Source: a virus
IMG/VR virus record: IMGVR_UViG_3300025101_000198
Span: 1 to 23,354 of that record
Reading direction: 5' to 3' (one strand)
DNA length: 23,354 nt
Positions 1-8,891 of this stretch are shown here, piece after piece (the stretch's first letter is position 1; every line of letters begins with the position of its first letter). The notes beneath the pieces are model-generated. The model worked only from the letters and a program-made list of their open reading frames with translations. It did no database searches and was not told the origin of the DNA. The position numbers were made by a program, and so were the translations under genes.

Positions 1-3000
1 GAAAGACCCTTTTCGCCAGTTCGGCTTTCAACCTGTTGTCCCAAAAAGGCTCTCACATAGCCCATGTGCGAACCAGTGTCATTTGAAGTGACCCTGTATA
101 TTCCAGCATCCGTGGTGAACAATGGAGGTGGATTGAAGGCACTCCCTCCGTTGCTGTTTTTGGCGTTTGGATGTCCGGCTTGATTGATTCTTCGGATGAG
201 TTCGTCAACAGCCTCTTCAAACTTGCTGACTGAACCAGCACTCCCTATGTCGCCCAAATTAAGGCGCATAGGACGAACCCAGTCCAATGTGTTGTCGTTG
301 CGCTTGCCTTTCAATGACAAATGACCGGAACGACATTCCACTGGTGGGAGAAGAGGTTTGGTGCCAGCACCATAGACATAATTGCCGGGGTCAAAGGTGA
401 AGCCCTCCATAGTCGGGCCGTCGTGAATAAGAATGGTTGCGCCTGTTGGATCACTGGGGTCAACTTGTATTCCACTTCGTATTGTTATACCGTTCGTGGT
501 GGTTCGCCCAAGTGCGAAGGTCTTTTCCAGCGGCCCAATGAAGTTCTGTGCCATTGTAGCGTTGTCGGTGCTTGCTATGGCATTGAGGGCGGAGAAAGTG
601 GCGTTGTTTCCAACAGTGCCAACCCCAACCGCACCATCGGAAGCGTCAGTGAGCCAGCAACCCATTGTCACTGGCAAACCAGTCGTGATTATGTTTTTGA
701 GTTCGGCGTAAGTCAACCCGTTGTCGTCAAAGTGGTGAAATGCGTCAAAATACAGACGGTGTTCACCGTTTGTCAATTGCGCCTTGTGAATGTGAAATCG
801 TATGCCCCTTTCACTGACAATACCTTCGCCAACGGTGACTACAAACGCCTTATTGGAGAAGGCTTGACCTTGTGTTAAAGAGTTGTAAAATGTTGAAGAG
901 TTGTTGGTTGAAGTTCCAGTGAATCCACCTTCTTCGTTCAACACGAATGGTAAAATGCTATCCACTGAAATGTATGACCCCGAATGCGAAAATGCACTGT
1001 TGCCCGAACTCCCGCCCAAAATACACGCTTTGTCGTCGTTATTGTCGTCGGGGCGGGTGAATGTCGCTGAACTTTCACGCATGGCTCGGATCCATGTTTT
1101 TCCCGAAACCGAATCAGCATCATTGACCTTTAACGATGAAACAACATTCTTCATGCCCCAATCAATGGCGTTTCGGTTCTCGTAGTCCTTCATTTGAGGT
1201 CGGTTTTTTGCTGTCATTGTAGCGTCAATAATCAATTCAGTGGACTTTGTTGAAGGTAAAGGACTACGCTTGCTTTCACTTTCAGCAAGCCTTTGCTCAA
1301 CATCATAGAACATTGATGGGAATAGTGGCAATTCAACCAACGCACGGGTTGAAGCATAGTAGGTGGAGGTTTGTCGATCATTCCGCACAGACGGGTTGTT
1401 TGAACCAATTACCTTGTCTTTCCATACTGGCAAAAAGGAGTGTTCAGTTCGGGTCGGTGCGATGTCAATGCCACCCTGTCCTAATCCACCCATAGTGAGG
1501 CTGACCGTAGGAGAACCGAGGTCGCCAATTTCTTTCAAAGCAAATCCTTCTGCAAGGCTAAAATCTCTTTCAGCAACACGATCTGAAATATCCATCAATT
1601 GAGAGCGACCACGAATAACCACACCTCCGCCGCCTTCACTGTCGCTGTTAGGAGCGATTTCTTCTATACGCCCACGCATGGAAACAAGTTCAATTTTACA
1701 AATGTGTTTTTCAATATCATTCGTCAGTCCAATATGGCCTAACACACCTGTTCTGTTCTTATTTTTCGGCTGAACAAGAAGTAATTGCCTATCGTTTTCG
1801 GTTTTGTTATCAATGATTTCATATTGCTCAAATGTCGCCGCTGACGAAGTGATGCCGAGTGCTTGAATTGATGTAGCACTGGTTTTATCGGCTCCCCCGT
1901 CAGTCAAAAGTGAAAAGGTGTGATATACACCCTCACTCTTTGACATAGGACTCCGTGTTCCGTGCTGTGCAATAGGTATGCCGTAGCCGTTATCAATGCT
2001 TTTTGAAATGCCCGGTGATGGCGATAATGCACCGTTTTGAACCAAAGTGTGAGCGCAATTTTCAAGGTTGATAAAAGGCGAATGCGTTTCCCCTCCTGTT
2101 GGATTTACTCTCATTGAGTGATCTTGCAGTGAACGGTTCGCCCCTCCTGCTGGCACTGAAACGATACCGCCCGGTGCCGTCACTGACAATGGTTCCCATA
2201 CTGTTTGCGCCCCGCTTGCCTTTTGCGCCGCTGTGAACGGTTCTTTCATCCAGTTAGCGAGTGTGCGGAATGTGGGTGCGGCGTTGGGGAGCGAAGTATC
2301 GGGATAAACCATATTGGAGTCGGGGACTGTCTTTTCAACGACAAGCCAGCCCTTTTTATCCATACCGTCAATGCCTTTGAGGTCGTTATGGGTATTGTCA
2401 AGGTTTGCCAACAAGTTCGGATAGTTGAATGTTTGATTGAGAACTGTGATTCCTGCTCTCCTATCTCCTTTCCATGCGGCAACGACTTCTCCTGTCAAAT
2501 CAATGGCACTATAATACACCAAAACTTTTGGTGGTAATCCATATTGACGCAAAGCCGAAGGGATGTCTATTGAAGCAACCCGTGATTCTTTTTCGGGTGT
2601 TAAGTGTCGCACATACTCTTGATTGGTTGGTTTCGTTGGGTTGGTTGCGTCAAACAACGCAGTGTGTTCAACATCAAGTCCTTTCAGTGCAAATGGGCGT
2701 ATGTCGTCAAGACCAATTGCTATAATAGAATCGGCTGTTGATGAAGCATGTGCGAGGTTATTGTTGTAGCCGTAGCCACCTTGCACCATAATGGCGGATT
2801 GCTTATGGTTGGGACTTAATGATTGGGTCAATGTAGCGATATTGCTTTTGTCAATGACATTCAATACTTCTCCTTGATACACGGTTTCAGTGATTTGAAC
2901 ATTAGCGTTCATTGAAACAATTGACGCCACCGACGGATCTTCGTGAGTGGTTTCAAACCGATCAGCCAGTCCTTGAACTGTTCTCGTTATGGTTTCGTCC

Positions 3001-3164
3001 TGTGGTTCGGGCAAACTCGCAAGGAAAAAATGTCCTTTCACACGATTATACGAAGTGACGCCCGAACACCCACCAATGTGATTCACGGGTTCTTTGTCAA
3101 TTCCGCTGATGTCCTCTTCGCCCACTCCAAGACTTGGGTTCGGGTAATTATCCTCTTCGGGCAT
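1..3164 (-). CDS. Very large putative distal tail, baseplate or fibre protein (partial, runs off left edge)
   Basis: Reading the minus strand from an ATG at 3164 gives one open frame with no stop to the window edge: 1054 complete codons, then two bases. The protein begins MPEEDNYPNPSLG. The start lies two bases after the stop of the lectin-like gene and is preceded by a GGGGGAT element at suitable spacing, so the two are probably cotranslated. I recognise no catalytic motif. The protein is rich in Asn, Thr, Ser and Gly, has alternating hydrophobic strand-like segments, a short Gly run near residue 510, and no signal peptide or membrane helix, which suits a beta-rich virion protein. Position after the tape measure, distal tail and lectin-like genes suggests a baseplate, receptor-binding or fibre component. 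This is inference by position. Every other reading frame here holds only short shadow frames. Confidence 0.75.
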   Translation of the reverse strand, partial: MPEEDNYPNPSLGVGEEDISGIDKEPVNHIGGCSGVTSYNRVKGHFFLASLPEPQDETITRTVQGLADRFETTHEDPSVASIVSMNANVQITETVYQGEVLNVIDKSNIATLTQSLSPNHKQSAIMVQGGYGYNNNLAHASSTADSIIAIGLDDIRPFALKGLDVEHTALFDATNPTKPTNQEYVRHLTPEKESRVASIDIPSALRQYGLPPKVLVYYSAIDLTGEVVAAWKGDRRAGITVLNQTFNYPNLLANLDNTHNDLKGIDGMDKKGWLVVEKTVPDSNMVYPDTSLPNAAPTFRTLANWMKEPFTAAQKASGAQTVWEPLSVTAPGGIVSVPAGGANRSLQDHSMRVNPTGGETHSPFINLENCAHTLVQNGALSPSPGISKSIDNGYGIPIAQHGTRSPMSKSEGVYHTFSLLTDGGADKTSATSIQALGITSSAATFEQYEIIDNKTENDRQLLLVQPKNKNRTGVLGHIGLTNDIEKHICKIELVSMRGRIEEIAPNSDSEGGGGVVIRGRSQLMDISDRVAERDFSLAEGFALKEIGDLGSPTVSLTMGGLGQGGIDIAPTRTEHSFLPVWKDKVIGSNNPSVRNDRQTSTYYASTRALVELPLFPSMFYDVEQRLAESESKRSPLPSTKSTELIIDATMTAKNRPQMKDYENRNAIDWGMKNVVSSLKVNDADSVSGKTWIRAMRESSATFTRPDDNNDDKACILGGSSGNSAFSHSGSYISVDSILPFVLNEEGGFTGTSTNNSSTFYNSLTQGQAFSNKAFVVTVGEGIVSERGIRFHIHKAQLTNGEHRLYFDAFHHFDDNGLTYAELKNIITTGLPVTMGCWLTDASDGAVGVGTVGNNATFSALNAIASTDNATMAQNFIGPLEKTFALGRTTTNGITIRSGIQVDPSDPTGATILIHDGPTMEGFTFDPGNYVYGAGTKPLLPPVECRSGHLSLKGKRNDNTLDWVRPMRLNLGDIGSAGSVSKFEEAVDELIRRINQAGHPNAKNSNGGSAFNPPPLFTTDAGIYRVTSNDTGSHMGYVRAFLGQQVESRTGEKGL

Positions 3165-3166
3165 AT

Positions 3167-6058
3167 TCAAATCCCCCATTTGTCTTCAACATACTGTCGC
3201 ACATCAGCCATAGAACTGCCGTGCGAACCAGCATAAATCAATACTTCGTGAACTATGAAACCCGGTGGTGCAGTAGCAGTAGCGGCATTTGATTCGGGAA
3301 CAAAATTGCCACCGCCGCCGCCGCCGCCGCCACCACCACCTTCGGGTTCTTCGGGTTCTTCGGGTTCAAATGGGTTAGCAATACCGCCGCCGGGGTTGCC
3401 GGGTTCTAATGGGTCAATTCCACCAATCCCTCCGCCGGGGCCTTCGGGGACGAATGGTAAGCCTTCGCCGCCACCACCTTCGGGGTCTTCTTGTTTAGGG
3501 GGATCTCCGCCACCGCCGCCGCCGCCGCCACCACCACTTGCTGGTGTGTGCGTTAAGAAGCCAAACAATTCCAATCCTCCTGTCCCAACGGTGGTATTCA
3601 AAAACGAAAGGTTGGCATTTGGTGTTCCGCTTAACGCTTGACTGTGGGTTGCCCCAGCACCCGAACCTTTCGCCCACATTTTGTAGGAGCCATTTTCTGT
3701 CCCGTTCACAGTGATAGCGACCAAACAGGGTTGACCTGCTGTCGGTTTTCCGTCTTGATGGAGTGCGACTGTGATGTTTGAATACGCTACGGATGGAACA
3801 CCACTCCCGTTATCCAATTGAAAGTCGGGCGTGTTTGCTATATTTTTCAATAAATGCAAGACACCGGATGCGTATTGCGGTGTAAGGACATAATAGAATG
3901 TAAAGTCCCCATTGTTAGTGGCAACACCGCCAATCGCCGTATTATGTGCGGCGGCGAAAATCAGTGGTGCTGGCCCGTTCACACTATCAAAACCGGGAAC
4001 TCTCCCCGGTTGCTGGAATGCACCCTCTCCGTTGACCCACATGGATTTTTCAGTGGTGGTTGGTGTAAGCGGTATGAGGTTTGCTTCTATGTTGCCCGCT
4101 TGTTCTAAACCGGGGTCAATTTCAGTGGCACCCTCCTGCTCGCCAATTCCAGCGGCTTGAAGCCCACCACGACTATTCACCTTCGGGTTGTTCTTAATCC
4201 AACGCCATGCGTTTCCGACTTTGTTGCCCCCATAAAAATGATAATCCGGTGCCGCAGGGGCTTTACTTGTCCACCACACGGGGTATTCGTTGTTATCACG
4301 AAGTGAAACGAGTGGCTGTAATTGTTGATTTAACATAGTGGCTGGATCGTCTGCATCAAGCCAAAGCAACAATGAAGGCGACATTGGTGGATAGTTGGTG
4401 TTTTGTGTCAAACCACCGACGCTTTGGAGCCTGTTTTTCATTTCGTTTGTATTCCTTGAGTGGGTATTGACAAAGTATGCCGCATTCCCGAACCCCGATT
4501 TATCCTTGAATCGTTGACCTTGAGTGAACCTTGCTCTTGTCATTTGTCCTGCTGGGCGTAAGTCGTTGCCGGGGTCAATCATCAAGTCCCCGTTTCCGAG
4601 AGTGAACCAAATGGGCGTATTGTCGGGATGTGCGAAAATAAATCCTTGACTTTTTGCATCAGCCACCCCGTCTTCGTTCTTGAGCATTGAGTTTTGCACG
4701 ACTATTGCATTCGCATTGAAGTCAAGAGCAATTATGCGGATTCGTTCTATTGGGTTCGCCATAGGGTCAAGACTGACACCACCTGCGGGGTCTTGAGCCA
4801 AGTCCTCATAATCGTATGATGATACCGGAACTCCTGTGTTCGGATCTGTGCCGCTGGCATTAACAATTGCGTTTAGGTTTGATACTGGCAACCCATCGGC
4901 ATGATAGCGTGCTTTAGTGACATGTGCGCCAATATCAAGAACACCTGTCCCATTATTCCACCACGGTTGGAGAGGCAATTCATCAATTGCTATGGATAAG
5001 ATGTGGGAGGCGAGCATTTCCAAAGAAGTGGGTTTGTTTCCCCCGAAATCACGGATTTTGAAAGTGGCGTAGTCATAGCCCGCTGTCAATGACAATGGGG
5101 TGGTTATGTTGCCGCCGACGACCACATTGGTAAAATCATACCCAATACACACCATTGGGTGCGACATTTTTCCATCACTTTGGCCGACCCCATCTCTCCC
5201 TGCATATTCAGCCTGTGCTGGACTCTTATGGTTGGCGAAAAAAAGGTCGGGGATGTCGTCTTCATCTTCAAAATCCCATAAGCCCATTGTGTTCTCTTGT
5301 TTAGTGAACGGTTGGAGTTTTGGTGCCACGACACCCCTGCTAATCCGAACACTTTCAATAACACCTCGGAACTCTCCCCCTCGCCCGCCTATGAATAGAT
5401 CAGAAGAACTTGCTTGAATTGTCCTTTCCTCTCCACCAAAGTCCGACTTTGCCACTAAATCCCCATTGATGTGAAGCCGTAAATCCTTCCCAGTGAATTG
5501 AGCATTCAAATACAACAATGGTTGAAAAGGCAAATCTAAATCATGGGGCTTGAGTCCTTGCTCGCCGTTTATCAGTGGGTTGAATTGATAAACGCCTTCG
5601 GCTGAACCTTGACTGTCCACCAATGTGCTATATGGGTTATTCAAAGCGGGAAAATTGAAAGAAGTGGCTACATTCACAGCGTCTTTAGCACCCGAAGTGC
5701 TTCGGGTGAACACAGTGAACACAGCGGATTTTGGCGCAAGTGGACTCCCTATCTCCAATGTGTAGCAGTTTTCCTTTGAAACGATTATACCCCCTTTATC
5801 GGGTATGACAAAGGCTTCTATGGTGAATGGGCCAATTATGTTGTTTAGACCATTCCCTTCGTTGGGTATGTGTCGCCTCCCTATTTTTGGGTCGTCGCTA
5901 TTATACGAAGGAACTTTGTTGGTTCCGCCTGTTTTTTCGCTGTGTGATGCGGCATACAAATCCACACCCGATTCTCGGAATGCGCCCGTAGGAACGACAA
6001 TACCGTCAGTGAAACCGTTGAAACGGATGGCCTGTGAATGCAGTTTCTTGATCGGCAT
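3167..6058 (-). CDS. LamG/concanavalin-like tail protein with polyglycine insert (putative receptor-binding)
   Basis: This 963-residue protein probably sits at the tail tip and binds host surface sugars. Residues about 76-243 look like a LamG (concanavalin A-like) domain: a strand GPFTIEAFVIPDKGG, then LHINGDLVAK, then LFIGGRGGEFRGVIESVRIS, the usual closing pattern. A second lectin-like domain starts near residue 562 with LLLWLDADDP and ends at the C terminus with FIVHEVLIYAGS and VEDKWGI, a typical last strand plus helix. Residues about 842-917 between these parts are low complexity: ten glycines, a Gly/Pro/Glu stretch, three EPE units, eleven glycines. The frame stays open to an ATG at 6115, but that would overlap the previous gene by 52 bases; the ATG at 6058 sits just after that gene's stop and is preferred. 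The binding role is inferred from fold and position; the ligand is unknown. Confidence 0.75.
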   Translation of the reverse strand: MPIKKLHSQAIRFNGFTDGIVVPTGAFRESGVDLYAASHSEKTGGTNKVPSYNSDDPKIGRRHIPNEGNGLNNIIGPFTIEAFVIPDKGGIIVSKENCYTLEIGSPLAPKSAVFTVFTRSTSGAKDAVNVATSFNFPALNNPYSTLVDSQGSAEGVYQFNPLINGEQGLKPHDLDLPFQPLLYLNAQFTGKDLRLHINGDLVAKSDFGGEERTIQASSSDLFIGGRGGEFRGVIESVRISRGVVAPKLQPFTKQENTMGLWDFEDEDDIPDLFFANHKSPAQAEYAGRDGVGQSDGKMSHPMVCIGYDFTNVVVGGNITTPLSLTAGYDYATFKIRDFGGNKPTSLEMLASHILSIAIDELPLQPWWNNGTGVLDIGAHVTKARYHADGLPVSNLNAIVNASGTDPNTGVPVSSYDYEDLAQDPAGGVSLDPMANPIERIRIIALDFNANAIVVQNSMLKNEDGVADAKSQGFIFAHPDNTPIWFTLGNGDLMIDPGNDLRPAGQMTRARFTQGQRFKDKSGFGNAAYFVNTHSRNTNEMKNRLQSVGGLTQNTNYPPMSPSLLLWLDADDPATMLNQQLQPLVSLRDNNEYPVWWTSKAPAAPDYHFYGGNKVGNAWRWIKNNPKVNSRGGLQAAGIGEQEGATEIDPGLEQAGNIEANLIPLTPTTTEKSMWVNGEGAFQQPGRVPGFDSVNGPAPLIFAAAHNTAIGGVATNNGDFTFYYVLTPQYASGVLHLLKNIANTPDFQLDNGSGVPSVAYSNITVALHQDGKPTAGQPCLVAITVNGTENGSYKMWAKGSGAGATHSQALSGTPNANLSFLNTTVGTGGLELFGFLTHTPASGGGGGGGGGGDPPKQEDPEGGGGEGLPFVPEGPGGGIGGIDPLEPGNPGGGIANPFEPEEPEEPEGGGGGGGGGGGNFVPESNAATATAPPGFIVHEVLIYAGSHGSSMADVRQYVEDKWGI
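3308..3340 (-). repeat. GGY trinucleotide tract encoding eleven glycines
   Basis: Eleven consecutive GGT or GGC codons on the minus strand (GCC/ACC triplets on the plus strand) encode an unbroken polyglycine run in the lectin-like tail protein. Gain or loss of triplets would change length without breaking frame. Confidence 0.95.
3341..3367 (-). repeat. Three tandem copies of a 9-base unit encoding Glu-Pro-Glu
   Basis: The plus-strand unit TTCGGGTTC occurs three times head to tail, giving GAACCCGAA on the coding strand and EPE three times in the protein. It directly abuts the eleven-glycine tract. The copies are identical in sequence, which suggests recent duplication or slippage. Confidence 0.95.
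3506..3535 (-). repeat. GGN trinucleotide tract encoding ten glycines
   Basis: Ten consecutive glycine codons (five GGC in a row inside) form the second polyglycine run of the lectin-like tail protein. Together with the tract at 3308-3340 it brackets a Gly/Pro/Glu-rich linker of 55 residues. Confidence 0.95.
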
Positions 6059-6063
6059 GAGTA

Positions 6064-7314
6064 TCAAATCCCAATCAATTGTTCCACTGCGGCAAAACCG
6101 AGCGAATAAGTCCAAACCGAATCACCTGCTTGATATGCAGGTTGGAATGTTTGAACTACACCCGGAATAGCAACCTTTTGTCGGAAAAACGGGTTGGGTC
6201 TTGTAATTTCTCCGCCTTCTGTGTTAGTCGGATCGAATGGTTCTGTGTTTTCTTCGGACGGATAATCTGTTCCCGGCCCCGAAGGGATGATGAATTGGCG
6301 CAATACTTCACCACTGACTCCTGCTGTCACCATTGATTCATACGGTATGCGAAGACCGACAATGTATTTGCGAATAGACGATGATTCACTGATTCCGAGC
6401 AGTTTTGATGTGTCAAAAGACGATAGTGAGTCCGGCATTTCAACGAGGTCGCCAGTCAGTGCTTGAGGTGAAACCATAAAACCACCAACATTTGCATTCA
6501 TTGTCATGTTAAGGAGATCTTGCACTTTGTCCCCTTTGCTTTTGCGTGAACCGTCCACACCGCCTGTGAATACCGAAGTGAAGAATGAATGCGACCAGTC
6601 AGCCGTCGTTGAGAAAGGCATAGCACCACGCTTGACGAGAGGCAAGTTTCCTGCCTTTCCTGTCGTTATGTTTGTTATTGTGATTTTCTCATTGACAGGG
6701 GAACTTAACCCCTGCTTGTTTGCGCTTAATGCGGATTGCTCACCGAGCGAAAGAGTGGTGGTTAAGAGTGAACTTATTGCGGTGTTTGCACCTCCGACTT
6801 TGACACTGCCTCCATCTAAGGCTGTTTTTATTGCCGTAGCCACATGGCCCGTGTGGTTCACTGTTCCCGACAAGTCAACACGAACGACGGACTCGGTTGC
6901 GACACTGCTTGAAAAATTGCTCGCTTTGTCAAAACGCAAAACAGTTTTTTCTCCAAGCCCTGCGCTCATTTGCCCCGCTGTGCTAAACATGATTTCCTTT
7001 CCATGCAACACATCCTTGAGAACATAAGCACCGTATTCGTTTCTCAATTGCTCATGCCAAGAAAGACAGACCGCAGTGGGTCTTGACAAATCCAAAACGC
7101 AGGATGCTCCGTTGTCGCCTGTGCTTGAAGTGTCGTCAGTAATCACACCGTTAATGGTGATAGCGAGCATGTTTGCGTTGAGATCTAATGCGGCACGGGT
7201 GGCGATGATTGGGATAGGCCATACTGACACCCCACGGGTGACTGACATGCCTATATCGGTCGCATCAAGTTCAATTATTTGCCCGTCTTTACGGATCAAT
7301 TGTATTTTCGGCAC
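6064..7314 (-). CDS. Putative distal tail protein (Dit-like by position)
   Basis: This 416-residue protein is encoded directly after the tape measure gene, where siphoviruses place the distal tail protein that closes the tube and anchors the baseplate. The start is a GTG at 7314, four bases beyond the tape measure stop, behind a G-rich AGGGGGGTATGA element. The N terminus (MPKIQLIRKDGQIIELDA) and C terminus (VWTYSLGFAAVEQLIGI) look like the two halves of a tail-ring beta-sandwich. Residues about 125-255 look inserted: VATAIKTALDGG followed by ITITNITTGKAGN resembles a small beta module common in phage structural proteins. A Pro/Glu-rich loop near residues 350-375 may be flexible. Function is inferred from gene order and general character, not from a specific motif; a hub or minor tail protein is the alternative. 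Confidence 0.6.
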   Translation of the reverse strand: MPKIQLIRKDGQIIELDATDIGMSVTRGVSVWPIPIIATRAALDLNANMLAITINGVITDDTSSTGDNGASCVLDLSRPTAVCLSWHEQLRNEYGAYVLKDVLHGKEIMFSTAGQMSAGLGEKTVLRFDKASNFSSSVATESVVRVDLSGTVNHTGHVATAIKTALDGGSVKVGGANTAISSLLTTTLSLGEQSALSANKQGLSSPVNEKITITNITTGKAGNLPLVKRGAMPFSTTADWSHSFFTSVFTGGVDGSRKSKGDKVQDLLNMTMNANVGGFMVSPQALTGDLVEMPDSLSSFDTSKLLGISESSSIRKYIVGLRIPYESMVTAGVSGEVLRQFIIPSGPGTDYPSEENTEPFDPTNTEGGEITRPNPFFRQKVAIPGVVQTFQPAYQAGDSVWTYSLGFAAVEQLIGI

Positions 7315-7317
7315 CCG

Positions 7318-8889
7318 TCATACCCCCCTGCTGAAACCACCAGTGCGTGATCGGCTTTTGAACAAACGCCCGACTTCATCACCCACCATTCGTGCTATCT
7401 TGCGAGGGTCGCCGTTTGCGCCGCTGACATTGATGTTGATTGTCGTTTCTCCACCCATGCCACCAGCGTTCCCTGTCATAGTGACTGGGATAGTGCGCCC
7501 GTCGGGCAGTGGGACTACGGCTTCTGTGCCGTGTAGTTCGGCTGGATAGCCGGACTTCGGGCCAGTAGCGATACCACCCTTTGCGAGTTTGAGGCCACCA
7601 ATGTCAATTTCCGGTATTTCACCGAATGGATTGATGGCGTTAAAGGCACCTATGACCTTGTTTATGAGTTTCAAAGCAGGGCTGGCGAAATCAATGAGGT
7701 TGTTGATGAAACCTTTGAAAAAGCCTATCACTCCGTCCAACACATCAACCCAAATGTCCTTGATTGAGTATAGGATTTCACCCACTTTGTCAAAGTCGCC
7801 ACGAAGCAGTGCGACGAAGGCACTGACGAGTTTCATAATAGTGCGAACAACACCCATGACGACGGTGAGGATCATGCCGAATGCGGCAATCAGCATTTTG
7901 TAGTATGGTGCGACATACGGATAGACGAACTTGACAATTTCAACGACGATGCGAATAATGACCGCCGCAAGGAACACCACTGTGCCGATGATTTCACCAA
8001 TCAATTGAATAATGTCACCAATGAATGCAAATATGCCCGAACTCACCAAGAAGTCCAACATATATGAAAACAGACCGACAACCATATCAAAGAAGTTCTG
8101 CACTCCCCCGTCGCCAAAGGCACCCATGATCATGTCCCAAGCCTCCATGAAAGAATCATAAACGGAAACAATTGCATCAATGATGGCTTGGAGAAGACCC
8201 GACTCGGCCAGTGCAGTGATGTATGCACTGATGAGTTCAATAATCATCATCCAATAGCCGGAAAATATCTCATAAACCATCGTGATGCCGTCAATAATGG
8301 CTGTGAAGAATGATTCGCTATCAGCCCCTTCGGGCAAAGTGAGGTTGGCTTTCAGTGTTTCCCAAATGTCCTTGACCGCTTGGATCGCCGCTTCAATTGT
8401 AGCCATCATCCCCCCGATAATCGGCAAATCAGCCAGCCATTGTTTCAGTTTCCCCCCGCCAGCGTCAAAGGCGGCAACAAATAACATGACAATACCCGTG
8501 ACGGCCATAACGACGCCCATGAGAGGCAATAGTCCCAACAACAGGCTCTTGAACATGCCTCCGACCATTTTGAGAGTGCCACCAAGTGCTACGAATGGAG
8601 CGTTGAGGATGCTCACTGCCTTGCCCATAGCACCTCCGCTTTTTTCCACTTTGCCGCCGCTTTCCTCCATCTTGTCGCCAAGTTCTTCAACTGGTTTTGA
8701 CGAATCCCCGAAGGTTTTGTTGAGGCTTTGAAGTGCTAAATCCACCTTCAAATAAGTGGACATCAAAGGCCCAAAGACCTTCAAAAGAACACGGGTTTTA
8801 TCGGGGAGAATAGCGAGTGCATCCCTATATGCTTCAAGGGTTGACACACCGTCAGCGAACTCCAGATCGAGTTTCTTTACTGCTCCCAT
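7318..8889 (-). CDS. Tail tape measure protein
   Basis: The tape measure protein sets tail length and leaves the tail at DNA entry. This 523-residue copy has the expected long hydrophobic helical centre (roughly residues 95-430, with segments such as LLGLLPLMGVVMAVTGIVML and AAFGMILTVVMGVVRTIM), and a C-terminal signature starting near residue 436: AKGGIATGPKSGYPAELHG then TEAVVPLPDGRTIPV, typical of tape measure proteins. It follows the frameshifting chaperone pair, as in lambda-like tails. An in-frame GTG at 8895 overlaps the preceding stop, but the ATG at 8889 is better spaced from GGGGAG and is used here. At about 1.5 angstrom per residue it would span about 78 nm, a short siphovirus tail; that figure is an estimate. 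Confidence 0.9.
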   Translation of the reverse strand: MGAVKKLDLEFADGVSTLEAYRDALAILPDKTRVLLKVFGPLMSTYLKVDLALQSLNKTFGDSSKPVEELGDKMEESGGKVEKSGGAMGKAVSILNAPFVALGGTLKMVGGMFKSLLLGLLPLMGVVMAVTGIVMLFVAAFDAGGGKLKQWLADLPIIGGMMATIEAAIQAVKDIWETLKANLTLPEGADSESFFTAIIDGITMVYEIFSGYWMMIIELISAYITALAESGLLQAIIDAIVSVYDSFMEAWDMIMGAFGDGGVQNFFDMVVGLFSYMLDFLVSSGIFAFIGDIIQLIGEIIGTVVFLAAVIIRIVVEIVKFVYPYVAPYYKMLIAAFGMILTVVMGVVRTIMKLVSAFVALLRGDFDKVGEILYSIKDIWVDVLDGVIGFFKGFINNLIDFASPALKLINKVIGAFNAINPFGEIPEIDIGGLKLAKGGIATGPKSGYPAELHGTEAVVPLPDGRTIPVTMTGNAGGMGGETTININVSGANGDPRKIARMVGDEVGRLFKSRSRTGGFSRGV

Positions 8890-8891
8890 AT

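Noticed and set aside
321-878. Plus-strand 185-codon open frame
   Set aside because: It lies opposite the long continuous minus-strand frame 1-3164, has no start signal and has a Cys-rich, low-quality composition. It is a shadow.
3255-3641. Plus-strand proline-rich frame of 128 codons
   Set aside because: It is the reverse of the polyglycine codons of the lectin-like gene (GGC read as GCC/CCG). The proline runs are a by-product.
6059-6115. Upstream ATG at 6115 for the lectin-like gene
   Set aside because: It would overlap the distal tail gene by 52 bases, and the residues added (MDLFARFCRSG) are not like the start of a tail protein. The ATG at 6058 is adjacent to the previous stop.
6506-7549. 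Plus-strand frames of 173 and 157 codons opposite the distal tail and tape measure genes
   Set aside because: They overlap strongly supported minus-strand genes, lack a start signal and have no recognisable motif.
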